The notes under the pieces are model-generated. The model saw only the letters and a program-made list of their open reading frames with translations, ran no database searches and was not told where the DNA came from. Both the position numbers and the translations under genes were made by a program. From Thermoguttaceae bacterium (GTDB taxonomy: Bacteria > Planctomycetota > Planctomycetia > Pirellulales > Thermoguttaceae), in the NCBI GenBank assembly GCA_017454585.1, contig JAFTCU010000073.1, forward strand, positions 1-8,190: 8,190 bases of DNA, in the 5' to 3' direction. This document shows positions 1-5,239 of the stretch, in pieces; within the stretch, counting starts at the first letter, position 1, and the number at the start of each line of letters is the position of its first letter.

Positions 1-214
1 GGTGGAGGGTCTTCAGGCGGCCGTCCATCATTTCAGGGAAGCCAGTGTAGGCGGAAATATCTTTGCAGGGGATTCCGTTCTTCTCAAGGAAAGTGCGGGT
101 TCCGCCGGTGCTGTAAATTTCGACGCCCATTTCGACGAGTCCTCTGGCGAAAACGTCCAGATTGGTTTTATCACTGACGCTAATGATCGCACGTTTGATT
201 TTGGGAGATTCCAT
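1..214 (-). CDS. purH: PurH N-terminus (AICAR transformylase/IMP cyclohydrolase), partial
   Basis: This is the 5' end of purH, running off the left edge; 71 codons are visible, from an ATG at 214-212. The full protein catalyses the last two steps of de novo IMP synthesis in the cytoplasm: formylation of AICAR, then ring closure of FAICAR. The visible part is the start of the N-terminal IMP cyclohydrolase (MGS-like) domain. Recognisable motifs are ISVSDKT (residues 11-17), [17 protein letters not shown] (23-39), [11 protein letters not shown] (56-66) and KTLH (68-71). By family knowledge, the Lys-Thr of KTLH belongs to the cyclohydrolase active site. The start is supported by a TGAGGA ribosome binding site (plus-strand 222-227) 7 nt upstream. 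The usual length is just over 500 aa, so most of the gene lies outside. It is transcribed divergently from the plus-strand cluster. Confidence 0.95.
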   Translation of the reverse strand, partial: MESPKIKRAIISVSDKTNLDVFARGLVEMGVEIYSTGGTRTFLEKNGIPCKDISAYTGFPEMMDGRLKTLH

Positions 215-282
215 GGATTGATCCTCACTTCGGGAAAACGGATTGCTGTAGTGTTGAAAAGGGGAAAAAACGTCCATTTATT

Positions 283-310
283 ATTTTACCCCAGATTGGG
301 AATAAATCAA
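283..310 (-). promoter_or_regulatory. Candidate sigma-70 promoter for purH
   Basis: On the minus strand, a TTGATT -35 box (complement of 305-310) is followed after 16 bp by a TAAAAT -10 box (complement of 283-288). Transcription would start near 276, giving a leader of about 60 nt before the purH ATG. This is judged by consensus match and position only; the region is AT-rich, so chance matches are possible. Confidence 0.4.
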
Positions 311-494
311 GAGGGGGGAGAAAAAGAATCAGGGGAATTTCCGACTCGGAGCTGTCGAAGGGGACCGATTATACGATTTTACTGATTTTTCAGGAAAAAT
401 TTTCCTTTTTCTGGTTTTCTTCCAACTTTGTACCGTCAATATTAACAGACAGGGAAAAAAGTTTTCCCGAACAAGTTCAAAAATGCCCCCAAAT

Positions 495-498
495 GGAG
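495..498 (+). promoter_or_regulatory. Ribosome binding site choosing the 505 start
   Basis: GGAG lies 6 nt before the ATG at 505. It overlaps the in-frame ATG at 493, which has no comparable site upstream, so the downstream ATG is preferred. Confidence 0.6.
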
Positions 499-504
499 AA
501 TATC

Positions 505-783
505 ATGGCGGTGAAGATTGAAAACGGTTTCATTACCGCGGATACAAAACAGGAACTAAAACAGGGTTTACAGGATTGCTGGGCCGAAATTTGTGAACAC
601 TCGGCCCAAAAAACCACGGAGGAAGTGATCCGGATCCAGCAGTGGGAAATGGGCCTGGAAAAGTTCAATAAGGCGCTTTTGGCGGTTGTGGCGCTGCTGT
701 TATTCATATTTCCCTTAAATTGCCTGATGATTATGAAATTAAATCAGCTGGCAAACGTTTTCATTACCTCGATCGGTGATTGA
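505..783 (+). CDS. Small single-pass membrane protein, unknown function
   Basis: This 92-residue protein matches no family I recognise. Residues 1-56 are polar and mostly helical-looking, with two cysteines (C25 and C30 in DCWAEIC) and many Lys/Glu/Gln residues. Residues 57-77 form one hydrophobic segment (ALLAVVALLLFIFPLNCLMIM) followed by a short polar tail of about 15 residues. There is no signal-peptidase site, so it is predicted to be a tail-proximal inner-membrane protein with a cytoplasmic N-terminal part; the topology is inferred. The ATG at 505 is chosen over the one at 493 because of the ribosome binding site. It is the first gene of the plus-strand cluster, 50 nt before the coiled-coil membrane protein. 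Both are membrane-associated, so they may act together. Confidence 0.7.
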   Translation: MAVKIENGFITADTKQELKQGLQDCWAEICEHSAQKTTEEVIRIQQWEMGLEKFNKALLAVVALLLFIFPLNCLMIMKLNQLANVFITSIGD

Positions 784-819
784 TCTTTCAGAATTGTTTA
801 TTACCTTTCCCTTTTTTTC

Positions 820-824
820 AGGAG
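820..824 (+). promoter_or_regulatory. Ribosome binding site choosing the 834 start
   Basis: AGGAG lies 9 nt before the ATG at 834. The longer frame opening at 780 starts with a non-ATG codon overlapping the previous stop and would add 18 residues ahead of the membrane anchor, so 834 is preferred. Confidence 0.7.
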
Positions 825-833
825 AAATTTCAA

Positions 834-1649
834 ATGAGAACTATTTTTGCGACAATCGGCATACTGGCGGTTATTTTAGGTATCGTCATTTGGCAATTTG
901 GTTTTTTCAGCAAGCAGGTCAATGATATTACGAAGAAAATCGACCGTGCCACTGCGGTTCAGCGTGCGGAAACAATGATAGCCAAAACGAAACGCCAGGC
1001 GGATTCTCTGCAGCAGCGGTCACGCGAGATGAAAATCAAGGCCCGAACGATGGAACTGGGAGTTGAGCGTGAACAGGAAGAGCTCAAGAGGTTCGAGTTT
1101 GCCGTGAAACAGATGGCGCAGACGATCAAAACGGCCGGGTTACCCAAACCGAGCGAGATCGGAATGCTGACCGAAGAGCAAAAACAGACGAAAATCGTTT
1201 TTGCCGGAAAGGAAGGTTCTGCGATGGATGCCTATAATCAGCTTGCTAAATGGCAGGGAGAATACGAGCAGAAAAAGTCTGTTCTGGAAGCCAAGCGGAA
1301 GCTGATCGCAAACCAGATTGAAGTAGCCAACAAGATGCTCGAAAAGCAAAAAGAACTGTACGCGGCAATCGAAAAAATTCAGGTCCAGCTTTCCAAACTG
1401 GAAACGGAGCGCGAAATCGCCGCCATTAACAAGGAATTGGCCGAATTGGGGGCGACGGCTGAAGGGGTCAATGTGGGTGATATTGGTAAGATCCTTGACA
1501 CGATTCAGGATGAAATCGACGAATTGACCGCCTCCGCCGAAGTGATCAATGAGGAAGCTGGTAAACCGGCAGCAGGTGACGTCTATACCATGCCGGAAAT
1601 CTCTCCTGAAACCGATGGCGCCAATGCGTTGGACGCGTTGTGGGATTAA
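834..1649 (+). CDS. Membrane-anchored coiled-coil protein, unknown function
   Basis: This 271-residue protein has an N-terminal hydrophobic helix (residues 4-24, ATIGILAVILGIVIW core) directly after the start. It has no cleavage or lipobox motif, so it is probably an uncleaved signal anchor. The rest is almost entirely charged, heptad-like helix: roughly 30-100, then a break with prolines at 101-110 (AGLPKPSEIG), then about 130-205, then a shorter helix 215-242. The tail is acidic (SPETDGANALDALWD). Most of the chain should lie outside the cytoplasm as a coiled coil, like an envelope spacer or scaffold; that is inference from composition. It loosely resembles PspA-type helical proteins in composition, but PspA lacks a true membrane anchor, so I do not assign it. 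It follows the small membrane gene by 50 nt and precedes the sigma-like gene by 101 nt. Confidence 0.8.
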   Translation: MRTIFATIGILAVILGIVIWQFGFFSKQVNDITKKIDRATAVQRAETMIAKTKRQADSLQQRSREMKIKARTMELGVEREQEELKRFEFAVKQMAQTIKTAGLPKPSEIGMLTEEQKQTKIVFAGKEGSAMDAYNQLAKWQGEYEQKKSVLEAKRKLIANQIEVANKMLEKQKELYAAIEKIQVQLSKLETEREIAAINKELAELGATAEGVNVGDIGKILDTIQDEIDELTASAEVINEEAGKPAAGDVYTMPEISPETDGANALDALWD

Positions 1650-1739
1650 ACGCGCCTCCTCTGTGGGACAGTCGGTTGGGTTTACCTGGCCGGTTTGCCC
1701 CTTTTCGAGTCAATCGTTTTTTGTTTATAAAGACTTTAT

Positions 1740-1743
1740 GGAG
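1740..1743 (+). promoter_or_regulatory. Ribosome binding site choosing the GTG start at 1751
   Basis: GGAG lies 7 nt before a GTG at 1751. The longer frame begins at 1640 inside the preceding gene, and its first 37 residues are basic, proline-rich and unlike a sigma factor, so GTG is the better start. Confidence 0.6.
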
Positions 1744-1750
1744 AACGCCT

Positions 1751-2170
1751 GTGAATCGTGTACTCAAAAGTTCCGAAAAGGCAAAAATCCCCGATTATCA
1801 CGCGCTATTGACTGAACTTCAGCGATTATCCCACGCCGACAGGAACAAAGAACGTTACAATGAACTTTTTTGTCACTTATCCAAGGGTATGTTTACAGAC
1901 TTTTGGGGATTTTGTGAAAAGCAGGTCAGGTACTTGACAGAGAATCGTTATTATGTTAGTATAAATGAAACGGAAGATATACTACAGGAAGTTTTAATAA
2001 AGATATTCCGCAAGATCGATTCTTACCGCGGAACGTGTGACCAGCAGGCAAGAGGCTGGATTTGTCAAATAATTCAAAACGCTGTTCGGGACTGTTCCAG
2101 AACCACACGCCACAGAAACGAAGTGTGGGCGTATGTTGTCTCGCTGCTTCATTCCTTTTTGAAACGGTAA
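1751..2170 (+). CDS. ECF-like sigma factor with region 2 only
   Basis: This 139-residue protein (GTG start) carries a sigma-70 region 2. Residues 74-89 (ETEDILQEVLIKIFRK) match the region 2.2 helix 'D..QE.F...' that binds the beta' clamp. Residues 92-122 (from YRGTC to TTRHR) match regions 2.3-2.4, which open and read the -10 element, with the typical RGWICQIIQNAVRD helix. Region 4, which reads the -35 element, is absent: the frame stops 19 residues after region 2 (NEVWAYVVSLLHSFLKR tail). The next gene starts 42 nt later, leaving no room for it in any frame. ECF factors are usually about 170-200 aa. It may be a decayed sigma factor, a one-domain regulator, or a protein that needs a partner. 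Codons are AT-richer than those of the flanking housekeeping genes. It precedes the lipoproteins and could be their regulator (inference). Confidence 0.75.
   Translation: MNRVLKSSEKAKIPDYHALLTELQRLSHADRNKERYNELFCHLSKGMFTDFWGFCEKQVRYLTENRYYVSINETEDILQEVLIKIFRKIDSYRGTCDQQARGWICQIIQNAVRDCSRTTRHRNEVWAYVVSLLHSFLKR
1934..1962 (+). promoter_or_regulatory. Candidate strong sigma-70 promoter inside the sigma-like gene
   Basis: A perfect TTGACA (1934-1939) is followed by a 17-bp spacer and TAGTAT (1957-1962), with an extended -10 TG at 1954-1955. Transcription would start near 1969, about 245 nt before the first lipoprotein start. It would let the lipoproteins be expressed apart from the upstream genes. 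Only the sequence match supports it. Confidence 0.5.
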
Positions 2171-2212
2171 AAAATAAGCCTGTTATAGACGTATATTTGA
2201 ACAGAGGATGCA

Positions 2213-5143
2213 ATGAAACGCTTTTTGATTCTTTTCCTTATGATGACCATAACCCTGATCGGGTGTGAGGAATCAAAACCGAAACCGTCCGTCCCGGCTG
2301 TCCCGGAGCAACCCGCTCAGGCTCAGTCGGCAGTAGAAAAACAAACACTGCAGCCGGTCCCGCCTTCCATCGAGGAAATCGAAACGAAACTGTCCGAGAT
2401 CCAGGACAAGCTCCAAAGCACGGAAGATTTATTGATCAAGCGTACCGCCGAACGTGATACGGTCAAGAACGAGCTTGGGCAGATTATCCGCCGTTCCAAC
2501 AAAACCCCCAAAGAGATCAAAGCGGAACTTGCCAAGGTCAAATCGGATCTGGACTCCCAACAGTGGTTTCAGGAGATCCGGTCAGCCTGGAGCAAATTGG
2601 TGGCTCTGGAGCGTGACGTCGTCGTTTTTACCCGGCAGGAAGAACGTCTGAACCGATCCAGGATCCAGCTGGAACAGTCTTTGGAAACCCTGAAACGGAT
2701 CGAAGAAAATAATAGCGTGTACATTGCAGGCGAGGACCCGGAACTGGATAGGCTCATCGCGGAAGGGGACGTGATCGTTCAGGACGGTGAATGGGAGAAG
2801 TTGACCACCGGTGAGAAAACGGAGATCGCTCTCGAGGTCAATAAGATCATGACCGAGACGATTGAAAGCAGCGTCTCAAAAATTCCGGGGCTGGAACTGG
2901 AGTCAGTGAAGGAACTTTCCCCTTTGCCGGATATGACCGAAAAGGTTCAAACGCCAGATAAACCGGCGGAGAAAAGTCTTTTGACACGTGTGAAAAATGA
3001 TTGCAACAGAATTGTGGACCGTGCCAATAAGGAGTTCGAAGAGTATCTGGAAGACAAACAGTTGGAGGCCGCCTGCCGCTGCCGGCTCGAAGCGGTCAAA
3101 GAGGTTGAAAATATCCTAACCAGCGCTTCCGACAATTTTGATCAGGATTTTTTCAGGGTTTACCTGGATGCTCTGGTCGTGTGCCAAAACGACACGCTCC
3201 TGGAACTGAGCAAGCCTTATTTGCAGGCGCTTTCCCGGTGCGTTAAGGATCTGGAAACTAAAGACCCGGACTGGAAAACCATCGCGGAGTCTTTGGAGGG
3301 CCTGCTGCGGATCAAGCCAACGCTCCCTGATTCGGAAGTGGAGACCCAGCTGAAAATCATTCGTTCCCACTTCAGTTATTTGCTTAAAAAGAAAGACCGG
3401 GACGCCCAGGTTACGCAAGCTCGTCTGAAGCCGATTTTGGACGAAATGGGTTTATACGTTGGAGAACAATTCACGGCAAGACACTATGACCGATCCGTGC
3501 GTCTTTTGGAAGAAAAGAAATTCAAAGAGGCGGCCGAGGAAATTCAGTTAGCTCTTGAGAAATGTCCGGACAATAAAACGTATATCGCTCAAAAAAGGTC
3601 GATTGAAAAGGCTGCTGAAAATGAAGAGAAGAACCGCCATTACAACAAGTCTGTGGAGTTTTTGGAAAAAAAACAATTCAAAGAAGCGCTCGACGAGATC
3701 CAGATACTTCTCGAGAAATATCCGGATAATGAAAAGTTTCTTGCTCAAAAGGATTTGATCGATCGGATTGCCAAAATTGACGAAGCGGACGGCCACTACG
3801 ACCAGTCAGTGGAGTTTTTGAAAAAGAAACAATTTGAAGAAGCGTTCAAGGAAATCGAGCTCGCTATTGGTCTATTTCCGGGGCACGAAAAGTATGCCAA
3901 TCAAAAACACTTGATCGAACAGGCTGCCGCGGATAAACACTACAGTCAATCCGTAACGCTTTTTGAGAACAAACAATATAATGAAGCGCTCGATGATATC
4001 AAGGCCGCGATCGATATTTTCCCGGAGAACGAAAAATACACCAAGCAGAAGCAGCTGATCGAGCAGACGGTCATCGAGGAAGAAGCGAACAGACACTATA
4101 ACCAGTCGGTGAAGTTTTTGGAAAACAAACAATATCAGGAAGCCCTCAAGGAAATCGGGGAGGCTCTGAGTATCACTCCGGATAACGAAAAGTTCGCCGA
4201 TCACAAGAAATGGATCGAAAAGACGGTCAAGAATGAAGAAGCGGACAAGCACTTCAAACAGGTTGCCGGGCTTTTGGAAAGGAAACTCTATTCGGAAGCG
4301 TTAGCGGAAACCATATCCGCGCTTGAAATATACCCGGAAAACAACGATTACCAGAAACAAAAAGAAGAGCTTGAAAAAATGCTCCCCAAGGCCGGTGACC
4401 GCAAGGTCTTTACCGTCGATGGCGTTGAATTCGCGTTCCGCTGGTGTCCGTGCGGCAAGTTTATGATGGGTGATCCAGGTCTGCTCACGCTGGACGCCCC
4501 CAATGCCCGGTTTTTGGACCGAAAGGCTCACAAGGTGAGGCTGACAGAAGGGTTCTGGCTTCTGGAAACCGAAGTCACACAAGAGATGTGGAAGGCCGTG
4601 ATGGGACTAAACCAGGAGGAACAGAAAAAACTCTCAGGGCGTTCTTACGACTATGGGATCGGAAACTCGTACCCGATTTATTATGTCAACTGGGAAGAAT
4701 CCTGGGAGTTCTGCCGCAAATTGAGCGCGAAACTGGGCAAGAGGGTAAAACTTCCGACCGAGGCGCAGTGGGAATACGCCTGTCGCGCCGGCTCGACGGA
4801 CGATTACGCGGGTGACCCGGATGCTATGGCCTGGTACGAAAAGAATTCAGATGAAGAAACCCACGCAGTCGGCCAGAAGAAACCGAACGCATGGGGCTTG
4901 CTCGACATGTACGGGAACGTCTATGAATGGTGTTCCGACTGGTATGACGAAGATTACTATACCAACTCACCCGAAATCGATCCGGAAAATCAGACTTCTT
5001 CCCCGCTTCGTGTGACCCGAGGCGGGAGCTGGATGGGCCCGGCCGAGAAATGTAAGTCTTCGTTCCGCAGTAATCAGATCCCCGATTCCAGACTAAGCGA
5101 CGTAGGTTTCCGCGTTTTGATCGTTCCCGGTGAAGGGGAGTAA
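2213..5143 (+). CDS. Lipoprotein with coiled coil, six TPR-like repeats and FGE-sulfatase-like domain
   Basis: This 976-residue exported lipoprotein has a basic N-terminus, a hydrophobic core and the lipobox LIGC, with lipidated Cys18. A Pro/Gln-rich linker (21-52) follows. A coiled coil spans about 53-168. A mostly helical domain (about 253-412) carries C264, C288, C290, C324 and C343, all conserved in the downstream paralogue. Six TPR-like units span 424-726. An FGE-sulfatase/SUMF1-like domain fills 729-976, with RWCPCGKFMMG, ETEVTQEMW, LPTEAQWEYACRAG, LLDMYGNVYEWCSDW, RGGSW (936-940) and GFR (965-967). At the positions of the two catalytic cysteines of human FGE, the first is Gly942 and only the second (Cys947) remains, so formylglycine-generating activity is unlikely. 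A surface-exposed binding or scaffold role is inferred. GAGGA (2204-2208) precedes the ATG by 4 nt. The paralogue follows after 96 nt. Confidence 0.9.
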   Translation: MKRFLILFLMMTITLIGCEESKPKPSVPAVPEQPAQAQSAVEKQTLQPVPPSIEEIETKLSEIQDKLQSTEDLLIKRTAERDTVKNELGQIIRRSNKTPKEIKAELAKVKSDLDSQQWFQEIRSAWSKLVALERDVVVFTRQEERLNRSRIQLEQSLETLKRIEENNSVYIAGEDPELDRLIAEGDVIVQDGEWEKLTTGEKTEIALEVNKIMTETIESSVSKIPGLELESVKELSPLPDMTEKVQTPDKPAEKSLLTRVKNDCNRIVDRANKEFEEYLEDKQLEAACRCRLEAVKEVENILTSASDNFDQDFFRVYLDALVVCQNDTLLELSKPYLQALSRCVKDLETKDPDWKTIAESLEGLLRIKPTLPDSEVETQLKIIRSHFSYLLKKKDRDAQVTQARLKPILDEMGLYVGEQFTARHYDRSVRLLEEKKFKEAAEEIQLALEKCPDNKTYIAQKRSIEKAAENEEKNRHYNKSVEFLEKKQFKEALDEIQILLEKYPDNEKFLAQKDLIDRIAKIDEADGHYDQSVEFLKKKQFEEAFKEIELAIGLFPGHEKYANQKHLIEQAAADKHYSQSVTLFENKQYNEALDDIKAAIDIFPENEKYTKQKQLIEQTVIEEEANRHYNQSVKFLENKQYQEALKEIGEALSITPDNEKFADHKKWIEKTVKNEEADKHFKQVAGLLERKLYSEALAETISALEIYPENNDYQKQKEELEKMLPKAGDRKVFTVDGVEFAFRWCPCGKFMMGDPGLLTLDAPNARFLDRKAHKVRLTEGFWLLETEVTQEMWKAVMGLNQEEQKKLSGRSYDYGIGNSYPIYYVNWEESWEFCRKLSAKLGKRVKLPTEAQWEYACRAGSTDDYAGDPDAMAWYEKNSDEETHAVGQKKPNAWGLLDMYGNVYEWCSDWYDEDYYTNSPEIDPENQTSSPLRVTRGGSWMGPAEKCKSSFRSNQIPDSRLSDVGFRVLIVPGEGE
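2470..2559 (+). repeat. 90-nt block identical in both lipoprotein genes (copy 1)
   Basis: These 90 nt match 5488-5577 with no difference, third codon positions included. They encode the ELGQIIRRSNKTPKEIKAEL part of the coiled coil and what follows. From 2470 to 2641 I count only 6 differences. Confidence 0.9.
3482..4390 (+). repeat. Six in-frame TPR-like units, about 156 bp period
   Basis: Units begin at residues 424, 476, 528, 576, 628 and 680 of the first lipoprotein (nt 3482, 3638, 3794, 3938, 4094, 4250). The consensus is HYxxSVxFLExKQYxEALxE, then an IxxALxxxPDNEKY stretch and a linker helix QKxLIEK ending in EEA. The first 34 or so residues fit the TPR helix pair (small residues, EAL, and Pro before the turn), and the extra 18 residues form a third helix. 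The third unit is 48 residues rather than 52. Copies differ at many positions, so this is not a very recent expansion. Confidence 0.85.
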
Positions 5144-5152
5144 ATTCCTTAC

Positions 5153-5181
5153 TGGGGACTGCGCTTTCCGTGTCGTCCCCA
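5153..5181 (+). repeat. Intercistronic hairpin between the lipoprotein genes
   Basis: Perfect 7-bp arms TGGGGAC (5153-5159) and GTCCCCA (5175-5181) enclose a 15-nt loop, starting 10 nt after the stop. No T-run follows, so it looks more like a processing or stability hairpin than an intrinsic terminator. With its flank (5144-5177) it aligns to 7331-7363 after the second lipoprotein with one gap, including shared TCCTT and GTCGTC. It is therefore probably the diverged ancestor of the 46-bp array element. Confidence 0.6.
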
Positions 5182-5193
5182 ACAGGGAAAACT

Positions 5194-5221
5194 TTGGACC
5201 CCCGGCCGCGGGCGTTAAAAT
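5194..5221 (+). promoter_or_regulatory. Candidate promoter of the second lipoprotein gene
   Basis: TTGGAC (5194-5199), a 16-bp GC-rich spacer holding the small inverted repeat CCCG/CGGG, then TAAAAT (5216-5221). Transcription would start near 5228, leaving a short leader that just includes the GAGGA ribosome binding site at 5231-5235. This is a consensus match only; read-through from upstream is equally possible. Confidence 0.35.
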
Positions 5222-5239
5222 ACATATACAGAGGACAAA

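Larger units (their letters stand above)
215..504. other. Divergent intergenic region with AT-rich inverted repeats
   Basis: This 290-nt stretch separates divergent purH and the plus-strand cluster, and I see no convincing gene in it. It is AT-rich with T-runs around 386-420. It holds two short inverted repeats: AGGAAAA/TTTTCCT at 392-398 and 400-406 (1-nt spacer), and GGGAAAA/TTTTCCC at 452-458 and 462-468 (3-nt loop). The second sits 36 nt before the first plus-strand start, where an operator could be. I could not find a well-spaced -35/-10 pair for the plus-strand cluster. The best partial match (TTGAAA at 254-259 with TATTAT at 279-284) has a 19-bp spacer and a long leader. Confidence 0.5.

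Noticed and set aside
2..385. Open frame of 127 codons on the plus strand at the left edge
   Set aside because: It lies antisense to purH, whose protein motifs are unmistakable, and its translation resembles nothing known.
508..539. Hairpin over the first codons of the 505 gene (GCGGT/ACCGC outer, GAAA/TTTC inner)
   Set aside because: The stems are short with a large unpaired internal loop; such a fold is common by chance and no regulatory link is visible.
386..830. Repeated motif TTTTTCAGGA followed by AAATTT at 386-403 and 814-830
   Set aside because: It is low-complexity, and the second copy includes a ribosome binding site, so the match is probably coincidental.
1640..1750. Longer N-terminus for the sigma-like protein
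   Set aside because: It would overlap the preceding gene's end and add 37 residues without family resemblance, while a good ribosome binding site supports GTG at 1751.
2100..2268. Frameshift hiding region 4 of the sigma-like gene
   Set aside because: The other two forward frames between 2100 and the next gene start show no helix-turn-helix pattern, and only 42 nt separate the stop from the next ATG.
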